Positions 47,701 to 58,796 of a stretch of 64,000 nt of DNA are shown here, piece after piece. This stretch comes from Calliphora vicina (Eukaryota > Arthropoda > Insecta > Diptera > Calliphoridae). Where the stretch lies: NCBI RefSeq assembly GCF_958450345.1, contig NC_088780.1:95554226-95618225 (forward strand), given 5' to 3'. Position 1 is the stretch's first letter. Each line of letters begins with the position of its first letter. A program made the translations under genes and the position numbers. The notes beneath the pieces were generated by a model that saw only the letters and a program-made list of their open reading frames with translations, had not been told where the DNA came from and ran no database searches.

Positions 47701-49501
47701 ATTTATGAATCATGATTGTGAGTTATTTGGGGGCTACGGAAAGTTGATTTCAACATACAGACTGGCAGACGGACATCGCTATCTATAACGATTCAGAATA
47801 TATATTTTGTGGGGTCGCTAATGAAAAATGTAGAAATTACAAACGGAATGACAAATTTATATACACCCTTGCCACTCATGGTGAAGGGTATAACAAGTAA
47901 CTGTGTTATAATTGCCTGTGCCGAATCTTGTATACACCATCAATATGTAATTTTGGCCTACCTAGGGACAAATGTAGTCCGATTTCCGCCATACTGTATA
48001 ATTTCAGAATACTTAGAACTAATTTGTGCAAAATTTTATCAGGATTGCATATTTATGACTGCTCAAACAGTATTCCCGAGGGACATTTGTATGAGGGATA
48101 GGTGAAATAATAGACCGATATTGCCCATTTTTAATAGCAAATAAACCTTATCAACCGATTTTAGCCAGCTGGATCCTTTCGTTTTGGCCCTATCGTGTTA
48201 TAAACAGACGGACATTTTTTAGTATAAAATAAAACAATAAGATTTATCTGCGGTTAATTGCCAATGTTAGACAAAATTTAAAGTTTCTTAAAATGTTAAA
48301 ATTTGCTATCATCTGGATTCTCTCAAGGTTCAACTTTTTATAAGAATGGTGTAACTTTTAAATTGCTTAATCAATTTTTACACGATTTCAATAATTTCCC
48401 CTAAAAATAATTTTTCTATTAACATTGCATATGTACCCAATACAAAAGTTATATAATTTTCAGTTTTGTTATAGATTTTTCACTGTCATGTAATTAGGAA
48501 ATATCGTTTGTGTCAAATTTATTTTAATTCAATTTTTATTAGTTCAATAAATAGTATATTAATGAAATAAATAGTTTTTATTGTTGAGTTTGATGTGAGA
48601 CTAAAATCCCGAAGTCCCGAAAAAACCCAGTCCCGTTTTAAATCTCTTAAATTTGTTTCATTTCAATATTAATTTGCACTTCCTTTAAAGTAAAATTTGA
48701 GTGTTTTTTTCCAATTCAGCAAAACTTTTTTTCGATTATTATTGACATATTCATGGAAATGGTCACATTTAAATTTTATAATTTTCAGGAATTGGATCTT
48801 AAATATTTCCCAACTTTATGCTTATTTTAAGAAAAATATTTATAAATTATTTTCGCATAAATCCATAATTTGTGTTTATTCTATTGGAGAAACAAATACA
48901 TAACTGACTGTATGGACCTAAATTGCTGACAAATTGAACAAATGTTTCTCATAGTCAGTTCAACATTTCAGACCTATTGAATAAAATATAAAAATTGTTC
49001 GTTCCATTGAAGCAAAAAAAGATTTTTCCAATAACCAAAATTACAAAATTGCGAAAATATCTTTTTACAAATTATATTGCTATCGTAATTTTCGATTTCT
49101 TATAGGGATCGTATATAATTTGTTTTCTGATTATTCCAGTATTCTGCACATAAGCATAATTTGATTTCAATTTCTAAAAATGTATATTCTACAGGAAACT
49201 CTTGTGAATATTTTTTTTATTCTAAATAGTTTTCAAATTAAAATTGGCAATTAAAATAATTCTTTAAAAACTGCAGAAGTTTTTCTGATATTTGACTTTA
49301 ACATTTTTAGTTGTATAAAAATAATTTTTTATTAGGGTTTCAGAGTTCATAATATATATTGTCCAATATTTCAATAAAAATGCACTTTATTTCATTAATG
49401 AGTTTTTTTTCTTTATGTCAATTTTTATTGTTTTCTTTTTAAAATCATTAAAAAATTTCACTTCTATTAAGTATTCACTTACACGCTTGCAAAAATTTCA
49501 T
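35775..49501 (-). CDS. Spn100A: secreted serpin with large acidic insertion, probable Spn100A (4 coding exons)
   Basis: Coding exons on the - strand are 49501-49483, 43044-41867, 41756-41469 and 36281-35775. Junctions are GT-AG and in frame, giving 663 residues. Exon 1 is 19 nt (MKFLQA plus one base). Joined to exon 2 it completes a signal peptide with core LVLFGLSFITA, probably cut near residue 18, and its ATG has a good fly context (ACAAA before it). Serpin fold landmarks: HSPLGVTTMLAILAEAT near 55-72, LLFNGLYFRGNW and FFMT in exon 3, SLMIILPNE at the start of exon 4, and HPFAYFVMD (623-631) after the reactive loop. Residues about 145-370 are an Asp/Glu-rich insertion with eight Asp in a row (184-191); ordinary serpins are about 400 residues. 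The hinge EGGSSNIALSA lacks the usual Ala run, so inhibition is doubtful; if loop length is canonical, P1 is Arg611. It is extracellular; the target is unknown. Two introns exceed 5 kb and hold transposons. Confidence 0.87.
36282..36700. other. serpin intron 3, no recognised feature
   Basis: AT-rich intron sequence just upstream of the last serpin exon, with a tctatttcag acceptor at its exon end. Confidence 0.4.
36701..36960 (-). mobile_element. mini-me-like family A element
   Basis: Reverse-oriented copy: hairpin with catagtggggagggagggca, then caccttaatgtataccgatc, ending in cttacttgtt (the aacaagtaag start of the family). Internally deleted to 260 bp. Confidence 0.7.
37761..38300. repeat. 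272-bp tandem duplication
   Basis: gattataatatggtgatttt starts at 37761 and again at 38033. The two units match over most of their length (for example tagtcaatgacatttttact in each), with small indels. Confidence 0.85.
39283..39972 (+). mobile_element. mini-me-like family A element
   Basis: Complete-looking 690-bp copy from aacaagtaagaaag to the hairpin ccctccccactatggtggtg with agggtata. It contains both gattttcggaag modules and a shortened gacggacat segment. It interrupts the family F repeat. Confidence 0.85.
43444..45420 (+). mobile_element. mini-me-like family A element interrupted by palindromic insert
   Basis: The 5' hairpin gtcggtccagtccgac (43458-43473) and the 3' part (from about 45060 to the cccactaag end) are separated by an insert. 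The insert's inverted ends (atatatcgagcccttagcgc and, at 45020-45056, a mirrored copy) run for about 38 bp. Serpin intron 1. Confidence 0.65.
43853..45000 (+). repeat. family C repeat copy
   Basis: Begins cacagtggtatagaaaaaaa with gagggaaataaatctgtaac, contains cctcgtcgtagctatcagtt (the uninterrupted site matching the Transib-like target at 55246), and ends in the line with atttccattttaaatagaaa. Confidence 0.65.
45421..46079. other. serpin intron 1, no recognised feature
   Basis: AT-rich intron DNA; short opposing frames only. Confidence 0.35.
46080..46597 (+). pseudogene. 5'-truncated LINE, ORF2 C-terminus
   Basis: The first frame (46082 on) reads MEYNSHVWAGASKSILELLD and SIDSLEHCRNVGCVSLFYRY. 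A second frame continues SDEIRELVPDTRSFSRNMHS and ends VRMWNKLPVEVFP and FNVGKFKSNV. Together they are the C-terminal part of a Jockey/I-type reverse transcriptase ORF, with a frameshift near 46260-46270. An oligo(A) run at about 46588-46598 fits the LINE 3' tail. It cannot be active. Confidence 0.85.
46598..47008. other. serpin intron 1, no recognised feature
   Basis: Non-coding intron DNA between the LINE fragment and the hairpin repeat. Confidence 0.35.
47009..47298. repeat. hairpin repeat with about 130-bp arms
   Basis: Arms 47009-47145 and about 47165-47298 mirror each other: for example aaaatttcttgatattttct at the left and gaaaatatcaagaaatttt at the right, and tcgttattggttgaatttca with its complement. 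The centre is near 47155. Confidence 0.85.
47480..47892 (+). mobile_element. mini-me-like family B element
   Basis: Contains gacccattgtaggtccaact, ccgagccggaagaattcctg, then acggaatgacaaatttatat and the 3' hairpin caccc...ggtgaagggtata. In the cagacggacat segment it keeps only a few units of the microsatellite. Confidence 0.8.
47893..48235 (+). mobile_element. mini-me-like family A fragment abutting family B
   Basis: It starts acaagtaactgtg directly after the family B hairpin, with the 5' hairpin remnant gcctgtgccgaatct, and continues to acagacggacatttttt. The 3' hairpin is missing. Confidence 0.6.
48236..49482. other. serpin intron 1, near exon 1
   Basis: AT-rich intron DNA ending at the GTAAGT donor of serpin exon 1 (acttac at 49477-49482 on the + strand). 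No element recognised. Confidence 0.4.
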
Positions 49502-50137
49502 TTTGTCTTTTAAAATTATCACTTTTATTCACAAAGTGTTTGAATAATTTACACAAATAACAGATAATAGAATGTTTTTTTTTTGTTTTTGTTCACTTTT
49601 TAATACAATTTACAAGCAACTAATCGAGTTGACGACGTTACCACGTCTAAGACTTAAATGAAGTGTATGAAAGTAAATCAAAGATTTTTATGAAAATCCC
49701 ATAACTGGCCTCAGAAACCAACCAAGCGATATGTTCGCTCTTCAAACAGAAGAAGAAAAAAAATAAAGAAAGAACAAATAAAACAAGAACTTGAGAAATG
49801 CTGCTGCTTGCTACCTGTATGTATCTAAGCCAAGTTAGTAAAAAATAATGCGTTTGTTGTGGTTGTTGTTGTTTATAACAACTAAATGTTAAAGCCAAGG
49901 TAACTGGCCGACCACAAAGAAAACAAATATTAAGAGAATTGTATATAAAATTGTACGATTAAACAAACAAGAGCATGAAATACAAGAAAGTGGCTTCAAA
50001 AAAAACTCTGCGGGTCTTTCTCCAAAGACAACAGTCACATACTCATGCACGCACCTCATAATGAGCGAGTAAGTGGTGGCATTCTTAACTTCATTATGAT
50101 GTTAGGTTATTGTTGTGCTACCTTATATTGGAATGAG
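49502..50137. promoter_or_regulatory. serpin 5' UTR and promoter region
   Basis: Sequence upstream of the serpin ATG on the - strand; the first 60-100 bases probably form the 5' UTR. No clear TATA box or initiator could be fixed, so only the region is marked. Confidence 0.35.
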
Positions 50138-50496
50138 TACAGTGGGATGGACGATTAAAAAAATTAATTTTTGAAGTTTTACTCTTCTAAATTCTATAGA
50201 CTTCTCAAAAGAAAGCTCAGATATTTTCCTTGACGACTTATTTGGTCGCTTAGTGGGATGCGAGTTGGATACTATCAAAAATGTCTTGTAACTCAAGACA
50301 TACAATTTTTTCAAAATGGACCAACAAAAAAATTTAAATTTTTTTTACTCGAAATAAAGCTTTTCCTTGAAAACCTTTTTGGTCGCTTAGTGGGATGCGA
50401 GTGTGATATCTATTAAAATAAATGTTTTGTATCTCGAGATACACAATTTTTGACTTAAAGGAATGGACCTAAGCTTTCTCTTGACCAAATAAAATA

Positions 50497-50686
50497 AATA
50501 ACAAGTAAGAGTGCTATATTAGGCCGCGCCGAATCTTAAATACCCTCCACCTAAATATGATGGTATAACAACTGAAATAATATAACAATTTTTAGAAAGA
50601 CTAGTTTACGCAAAAGATATTTTATTTCAAATGTACAAAAAATTGTATTTAATTCAGCAATTTATAATTGAAATTCCTATTAGAAC

Positions 50687-50737
<51 letters not shown>

Positions 50738-52614
50738 ATAATTAGTTAATACGTTTGGATCAACATTTTTCCCTGCTAACCTCAAGTGAAGAAACAGAGT
50801 ATAAAAAAAAGGTTAAATTTCAAAATATTTAGTTGTGGTACTTATATAGGAGCTATGACCCATTATGATTTGATTGTCATAAAATATTTTAACGTGATTT
50901 TTATGGACTTATATGGGTGCTGTGGCCAATTATGTACCGATATTCACAAAATTCAGTATTATGATTTTTGAATACAAATTACTGATCTGTGTACAATTTG
51001 GTTCAATATATGGAAGCTATGACCTATTATGGTCCTAAGTATTTTAGGGCTATTTTTATAGAATTTCATATAAACAACGCTATTAACAAGAGTGGACCTT
51101 ATATGGAAGCTAAGCCGAATTATGGACCAATATTTAAAAAATCTTGTAGTACGATTCTTGGATACAAATTACTGATCGGTGTAAAATTTTGGATTAGTAC
51201 AGATTTTTTTGGATATTTGTGCAGGTTAATGTGTTTTCCTGAATTGCTTCTTATATGGAGGCTATGACCAATTATGGGCCTACCATCATAAAATTTGGTA
51301 CATCGATTTTGGTATATGTATATTGAATAAATTTGTTTCGAAATTCAACCTGATAACTATATTTGTAACAAATTTATGAGGATTTTAGTGATTTTCAGGA
51401 GTGGACCTTATATGGGAGCTATGGTTAAATATGGACCGATATTCAAAAAATTCAGAAGTATGATTACTGGATACAAATTACTGATCTGTGCGTTATTTCA
51501 TTTTGATATCGATATGTTTTAAATATTTTGTAAGGTTAATATCTTTTTCGGAAATGGGTCTTATAGGGGAGCTATGACCAATTATCGTCCAATCTGCATA
51601 CAATTTAGTACAGTGATTTCTATGTATATGAGTATTATTTTTTCGAATTTTAGCATGATAAGGATATTTATAAGAGATTTATGAGTACTTAACTGATTTT
51701 CGGAAGTGGACCTTATATGGGAGCTATGGTCAAATATGAACCGATATTCACTAAATTCTGTAGTATGATTTCTAAGTATAAATTATGGATCTATGTAAAA
51801 TTTTGTTTTGATATTAATATTTTTTAGATATTTATGTAGGTTAATATGTTTTTTGGAAGTGGTTCTTATATGGGAGCTATAACCAATTATCGACCGATCT
51901 TCATAGAATTAGGTACAGCGATTTTGGTATATATGGGGACTATTTATGATGAATTTCAACTTAATAGCGATATTTATAAGACATTTATGCTTATTTAAGT
52001 GATTTTCGGAAATGAACTTTATATGGGGGCTACGGTCAAATATGGGCCGATCCACAAAAACTTTGGGGTTGTAATTTTTTTAAGCACGAAACTGATTTTT
52101 CCTGAATTTTGTGTGGATACTGCAATTTGGTAGGCATTTACGGGCCATATAACCATATTTCGGGAAGAAATTTGTATGGGGGCTAGGAGAAATCATGGAC
52201 CGATTCTTATAATTTTCACCAGAGTTAGTCCTCTTAACATAAAAATAACGTGTGTACAATTTTATTGCACAAATAACGAAAACTATGTTAAAATTATCAA
52301 GTTTTTTTTTAGATTGTCTCACATTTTGGTTCATAACTTTGGTTCCACTGAACCGATTTTGCTGATTTTCAATACCAACCTGCTTAGGACAACAATAAAC
52401 ATATTTCTTGAAAGTCTACTAATTTTGTTTGCGTATTTTGGACGTGAGCGTGTTTTACACAGACAGACAGACGGACATATATATCAAGGTATATACATAT
52501 ATCAATAATATATATACCTTGTTGGATCCCAGATGAATATTTCTCAATGTTACACACGGAATGACAAACTTATATATACCCTCATTCACCATTTGTGGTG
52601 GTGGAGGGTATAAA
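50497..52614 (+). mobile_element. mini-me-like family A' element, expanded modules
   Basis: Starts acaagtaagagtgctat with hairpin ggccgcgcc, and ends with ccctcattcaccatttgtgg and tggagggtataaaaa. In between, the module with cttatatgggagctatg is repeated about eight times in diverged form, making this the longest copy in the window. Confidence 0.8.
50688..50732. repeat. (AT)n microsatellite
   Basis: About 45 bases of alternating AT inside the family A' element. Confidence 0.95.
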
Positions 52615-53035
52615 AATTCCCATTTTGAATTCCCATTAGATTTTACATAAAAAAAATATAAAATTGTATTTCTTGAGTTACAAAATATATATTTTGATAG
52701 ATATCCAACTCACATCACACGAAGCGACGAAATAGGTTTTCAAGGTAAATATCTAAGCATTCTTTTGAGAAAAAAGGGCCCATTTTGAAAAAATTCAAAA
52801 AAGATTTCGGAAAAAAATGTAATTTTTTTTTAATTTGTTTTTTTCGAAAGATTGAAAGTTTCAATTTGAAACTATTTGGGACACACTTTGCTTAGATAAA
52901 TAGGTAATATGTTACAAGCATGAGAAATAATCCCTGTATGGCCAAAATGTCTAATTTTGAGCCCCTCTAACTCAGAGAGTTCTCGACCGATCTTCACTTG
53001 ATATGAAATCCCCCATATATGTTCATAGTTCATAT

Positions 53036-53395
53036 TTATACCCTACCTTTGTGGGTAGGGTATATTGTGTTAGTGCTGACGTTTGTAACATGAAGAAATA
53101 TTGTCCCAATACCCACCTTTAAGTAAACCAATCTGCACATGATCACTTTCTGAGTCGATTAAGCGATGTCCGTCCTTCCTTCCGTCCATGTAAAGCATTT
53201 AAACATACAAATCGAAATTTTACTGATAATTCGGCAAAATTTGGCAGAAACTTACCCCAAGGACAAAGCCAATTGATTTTGGTTAGCATCGGTTCATTAT
53301 TTCTCATAGCCCCTATACAACGATCTCTGAAATATGTTAGAATCCAAATAAAATTTAAAATAAATATTTGTCTCAATGGAAATTAAAATTAGGTA
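53036..53395 (-). mobile_element. mini-me-like family A element
   Basis: Reverse-oriented copy: hairpin taccctacctttgtgggtag with ggtata, then cacctttaagtaaaccaatc, gattaagcgatgtccgtcct, and remnants of the module with catagcccctatacaac. Confidence 0.7.
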
Positions 53396-53485
53396 AATCT
53401 CAATCAGATACATATATTGCATGTGACTAAAATATTTTACTATAGAGTCATTAGATCATAGCCGAAATAATTTTGTCCCACTGTA

Positions 53486-54410
53486 TCCAATTAGACATAT
53501 TAAAATTATATGGCCTGTTGTTATATTTACATTTACATGTAACCATGGCTAGAAAGTAAAATATGCGTAGTATTTATTTTTCCATTTATTTATTTACATA
53601 CGAACTTATTATTTTTATTTTATTTGTTTATTCAAATAAATGAAAGTGATACGTTTGTATTTTCTTCTTTCAATATTTTTCTTATTTACATACGACAAAG
53701 TACGAGTCTGTCTAATCAAATCAATTTCAAAATTATTAACAATCGTGTTCTAATTTTGGCCTGATAGATGCGGTAGACAGATATACGATTTGTAGGTGTG
53801 TTCAGTGTTCCCAAAATAAAATATGGGTCATGTTTTGTAATTAAATGTTTTATTGTTTTTTATTATTCTGTTGTCAAAAGTTCAAAGCTGTTGCTTTGAT
53901 TTAATTATTGTTAGACAAGAGCATAAACATTACAAATAAAATGTTGTCAAATCTTGCAGCCATATAATTTGTATTTAGCCACTGTATGCGTTTAGAAACT
54001 GGTTTTTGAAAATTTAAACTTTGGCTATCACTTTAAGTCTGGTTTCTTAAAATACGAATTCTATTCTAGACATGTTGAGAATATGGAAGTTGACCATTTG
54101 TAAGTAGTTTCTATTTGTTTGCAATTTTATGGTGTTCTTGGTTGCTTTACGGTTCTAAGAATGCTTGTGTAATACAGGTAATGGTGGTGGATAATTTTTA
54201 ACAACAATTTAGCGAAATTTTTGCGAAGTTTGTGTTTTTGGTCAGAGGTTAATGATTTATTTGGCATGGTTTGCAAAGTATTTAGATTTATAAGGTTTTA
54301 CATAGAAATTCAGATTATATAATGATAACAATATTGTTCTGCTTGTAGATAACTGTTTAGACATCTACTATTAAGTAAACATTTTATTTATGTAATTAAC
54401 TTTTTAATTT
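53486..54410. other. no recognised feature
   Basis: AT-rich non-coding DNA. No frame, splice pattern or terminal repeat recognised. Confidence 0.35.
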
Positions 54411-54970
54411 TTTCGTGTTCGGTTTTAACCGAAACCGAAACCGCTGTTTTTTAAGGCCTAAAACCGAAGCCGACAATTATTCTTCGGTTTTTAATTTTAA
54501 TCTACTTTCAGTAGAAAAATTCAAAATTTAGTAATGAAAAAAAACTTTTTCATCCAATTTCTCTAAAAACAAAAAAATAAAAATATTGATCATAGGAGTA
54601 TTTCTTGACAATTAAACTTCAAATTACTGTTTATTTATGTAGTCAAAAACTGTTATTATTTGGAAAAAAGTACCCGTGGGTATCTTTTTTAAATTCTAAC
54701 TCGGTCAGGATCATATGTGTTTAATTATCTGCCATTCTAAGAACGAAAAAATACCAATAGTTTTTGATTCCTCAATATCATTAAGCAATCTATTCTTTAT
54801 TCTTTCTTTACTCAGAAGCATATCAGCCAACTATTATGTATATAAGTAAAATAATTTCATATAATAAAAAGTAACATTAGAAGAAATAGTACCGATTTCC
54901 GAAACCGATCGGTTTTTAGTTTTTTAAAACCAAAATCGCGGTTTTGAAATTCTTCGATTTTTTGGAAACT
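54411..54970. repeat. GGTTTT/ACCGAAACC-rich repeat
   Basis: Inverted sets of accgaaaccg and cggttttta motifs at both ends (54420-54500, 54890-54950) suggest a MITE-like element. Exact ends and target duplication were not found. Confidence 0.4.
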
Positions 54971-54973
54971 CTA

Positions 54974-56690
54974 CACAGTGGTATTGAAAAAAGAGGGAAA
55001 TAAATCTGTAACATCTAAACGGTTAGTCCGGTTTTTCACAAGCGAAAATATTTAGTGTTTTCGGGTTTAGGTTTTAAATATGGACATCACTAAGTAGCAC
55101 ATTTCGGTTATGCTAGATTTTAAAAACGATCATATTTCTTCGTTTGTGTTCCGATTACATATATAGAATTATGAATATAAATTTCTGAAATTAAAATGAA
55201 AAAAAAAATTAGAACCTCCGCGTCGAGCGCTACAAAAAACCTCGCCGTAGCACTGTGGTTCCAAATCAAAATCTAGGTGGATAAAATTATGAAAATCGGT
55301 ATCTTCAGAATTAGAAAAAAACTAAGTTTTTTCGGAAGCTGACAATCTGCTCTCCTCCAATACAAATGGGTTTTTCAATTGGACATTTCGTTTTCTCGAC
55401 AGAAGTGCCAGAAGTTTTGAATCATATTTTCGTTAATTTTTTTTTAATATTTTACTGCTTTACTAAATTACATATATCTCAATTCTTTTACAATATAGAA
55501 ATGCATACTTCAAAACATAAATAAACACTGATATAGGCTTTTATGAAGTGTATATTTTATATTTATGGACCTCTCTATTTTCCTGTTACAGTCCTTTAAA
55601 CTTTGGTCTCAAATATACTGATATTTTTTTTTCTAAGAATGTTATATAGCTTGCCAAAAAAAAGACCGTCGAAGCCCGTCCAATGACTATATACATCATT
55701 TAAAGAAACTTCTGGGGAATGTCTTTGTAAAAAAATTTTTAGAAATATTTTTTTTTTATTATTGATTTTTATATATCTAAAACCTACTGTAACATGAAAT
55801 ATAGTAAATACAGATCTTTTTAAAAATTTTGTTTCAGAAACACATGAAAACTTATTTTTTTAATTTTTTTTATTAATAATTATTATATAAATATAGACCC
55901 TACTGTAACTTAAAAAAAAATCATGTTGATCTTTTAAACATTTTTTTTTCGAAGACACCAATTCTATATAAAGAGAGCGCCAATTAATTTTGTCCACCTA
56001 GATTTTGATTTGGAACCACAGTGCGTAGCTATCAATTATCTCTTATAGCTTGGGAGATATTTGCATTGAAAATTAAATTTGCAATATTTTTACGAATCCT
56101 ATTCCACTTTTTTGATAACAGTGGGTTCAAATATTTTATTCATTTTTACTTTATTGGACCAATAGCAAATGTATGTGTCATATAGATACAGAATTGTTTA
56201 AAAATACTGATCGAGTTCAAAGTTAAATGCATTTGAATTTAAAAAAAGTGATTTTTTATATAACTTAAAAAATCTTTTTTTAAGTTATATAAAAATTGTC
56301 TAAGAAGATTTATAAGTAGTTTATACTTCTTGAAAAAATCAAAAATTAAAATGTTCGATAGCGAGGAGACCAGTTCCATCCGAAAAAACACCTATTTTTT
56401 ATGTAAAATTAAAATTAAGGGCAAAAATTCTCAAATCGCATTGTCGATATGAAAATATAGTAACCCATTTTAGATGGCTCAATATGTTATTTATTGTTTT
56501 GAAAAGGGTTCCGAATACCTCGACCCTGGTATGGACATTATAGCCAATGAAATAAAAAATCTCATTTTTGGGATTTTTCAAAACTGAATTCCTGATAACA
56601 ATTTTAAAAATTTCTTTTTCTTTTTTCCATTTTAAATATCAAAATCAATAGAACTGTAAAATTTCATTAAAAAATATTTATGTACTAGCT
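54974..56690 (+). repeat. family C repeat copy with Transib-like insert
   Basis: Begins cacagtggtattgaaaaaag, follows the 43853 copy, and ends near the fragment with atttccattt-type sequence. It is interrupted at 55251-56023. Confidence 0.65.
55251..56023. mobile_element. Transib-like element, 5-bp target duplication
   Basis: 773 bp with long inverted ends starting CACTGTGGTTCCAAATCAAA, flanked by CGTAG (55246-55250, 56024-56028). CACWRTG-type ends plus a 5-bp duplication are the Transib signature. The related site at 44097-44110 lacks the insert and has one CGTAG. No transposase frame. Confidence 0.85.
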
Positions 56691-56695
56691 GATCC

Positions 56696-57246
56696 GGCAA
56701 ACGTCGTTCTGCCATACATATTATTTCTAGTGAATATTTTGGTTGTTAAATAAAAAATAGCGAATGTATTCTAAGTGAAGTTGGCATTTAGGTATTTTTG
56801 ATGCCAAATGAAGAGAAATACAAACAAAATTTTTTGGCGAAAAATATTTTAAAAAAATGGGTGGATAGGGACTCCTAATGTCCTAGCGGTATGATTTATA
56901 ATATTCTCGTACCTACCAAAAATATATACAAAATTTCATAAAAATAGTTAAATATTGATATTTGGATATTGCTCATACAAAATAATAAAATCTCGGCTAA
57001 AAAACGGGTGGGTGAGGGTCGGTTGATGAAAATTTGGGGTTATAGGAATTTTATAATGCCAAATAAACCAAAAAATGGTAAAAATAAATTCTGGATAGGG
57101 TCACCCTAATGACCTAGCGGTATGAAATATACTTTACGACCTATTCTCATACCTACCAAACATACACACAAAATTTCATAAAAATCGGTTGAGCCGTTTC
57201 GGAGGAGTTCAAACACTAACATTGTGACACGAGATTTTTATATATT
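56696..57246 (+). repeat. RTE/SINE-like retroelement copy
   Basis: Starts agctgatccggcaaacgtcg, holds repeated ttcataaaaat phrases and ttgagccgtttcggaggagt, and ends ttatatattagataaat, a typical 3' end for this class. Frames are broken. Confidence 0.6.
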
Positions 57247-57676
57247 AGATAAATACTAGGGTCCTTTTTGGATTTTTAAGATTTTAAATACTTTTAATAA
57301 TTTCGATAATTTCTGATAAAAACTTATTTCCGTAGTGTCTCCAGTTTGGTCTATTATCATGTTCTCAACCGACAAATACATGTAAATTAAATATGTCAGT
57401 TTTTATACTCACTAAACATGATTCATGGATGTTCGAACAAATATGTAATTTTACTTTGACATTTGAATTAAAATGGAAAAATAAATACAAAAAAATATGT
57501 TAAAGTGCAAAAAAAAAGAAATTTCGGTTAATCGACACAAATTAATCGGTTTATTTGTTATTTAAAAATCGATACTTTTGAATTATTCGAACAGTTAACC
57601 GACAAAAATTAATCGGTTAACCGATAGAGAATACCCTAATAAATACAAATTTAATTCCAATTTAAACAAGTAATGC
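57247..57676. other. no recognised feature
   Basis: AT-rich DNA with inverted cggttaatcg/cgattaacc-type motifs at 57520-57640, perhaps a small MITE. Confidence 0.35.
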
Positions 57677-58225
57677 CCAGTTTTTGACTTGTTATTTAAA
57701 TACGTATTTAGTTAATTTTTACTTAAAATTAAGTTGTATTTAAATATAGTTTGAGTTTTTCAGTGCTACATAATTTGTCTTATTTAAATAAGATAAAAAT
57801 ATGGTAGCACTACTAAATATCAAAAATTTATCGATAGTTTTGCTTAAAACAGCTGTTCAACCAAAACAAAAATTGATACATTTTGCCCAATAAGAAATAA
57901 AAGTTTATTAAACAATAAAATTATTGGTAGGAAAATGCACAAAAGAAGCTCCAATTGCCCCGCATCGGAATTGTAGTTTTTGCAAGACGCTTTTTTTTAG
58001 CAAGACGCTGTTGTTTGGTTTTTTTTTTACTACAATAGAGTGAAAAAAAAACAAACAACAAAAGTCAGCTGTCAAAAACATATGGTAGTTTATGAAACTT
58101 AAATAGAATTTAAATGACCAACGTTGGCCATTTAAATATCATTTAAAAAAGCACTGATAAACTCATTTTCGTATTTAAATAGAACTTAAATATAATTCAT
58201 ATTTAAATACGAAGTCAAAAACTGG
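57677..58225. mobile_element. MITE-like element with CCAGTTTTTGACTT ends
   Basis: CCAGTTTTTGACTT (57677-57690) is mirrored by AAGTCAAAAACTGG (58212-58225), and tttaaatacg-type sequence continues both arms. No target duplication was found. A family A element begins immediately afterwards. Confidence 0.65.
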
Positions 58226-58233
58226 CTCTAAGA

Positions 58234-58796
58234 ATATGTGGTCGGTCAAACCCGACCATATAATACCCTACACTAAGTAAAAGAGCAAAAACATTTTTCT
58301 TTTAAAATTTCAATAATTTATATTTTTAAGTGATTTTCGGAAGTGGGCCTTATATGGGATCTATGACCAATTATGGACCGATCACCATGACATTAGGTCG
58401 TGTAATTTATGTCTATATGAAAGTTAGCTATGTTGAATTTTGTGTGTATACCAACATTTTTAAGCGATTTATGCACGTTAAAGTGATTTTCGGAAGCGGG
58501 TCTATATAGGAGCTATGACTAATTATGGACCGATTGTAACAAAATTTGGTGACATGAATTATGTATATATAAAACGTATAATGGGACGATTTCAGTCAGT
58601 TTCAATAGGCTTGGTCTTTGGGACGAAAAATTGCGACCAAAATAGCGACTCTGCGCACAAGACATCGTTTAATCAACTCAGAAAGTCTAAGTCGATCGGT
58701 ATACTTAAAGGTGGGTGTTAGACTAATATTTTTGGGCGTTACAAACATCTGCACAAACGCATTATACCCTCCCCACTATGGTGGTGTAGGGTATAA
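58234..58796 (+). mobile_element. mini-me-like family A element
   Basis: 5' hairpin gtggtcggtcaaacccgacc (58238-58257) through the gattttcggaag modules to the 3' hairpin ccctccccactatggtggtg with agggtata. The gacggacat segment is lost. Confidence 0.85.

Larger units (their letters stand above)
50140..53483. mobile_element. composite TA-flanked element with CAGTGGGA ends
   Basis: CAGTGGGATGG at the left and, inverted, CAGTGGGACAAAA at the right are flanked by TA (50138-50139, 53484-53485), as for Tc1/mariner elements. Sub-arms pair (gtatctcgagatacacaatt at 50430 against the mirrored segment near 52670). Two mini-me-like elements interrupt it. Confidence 0.65.
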
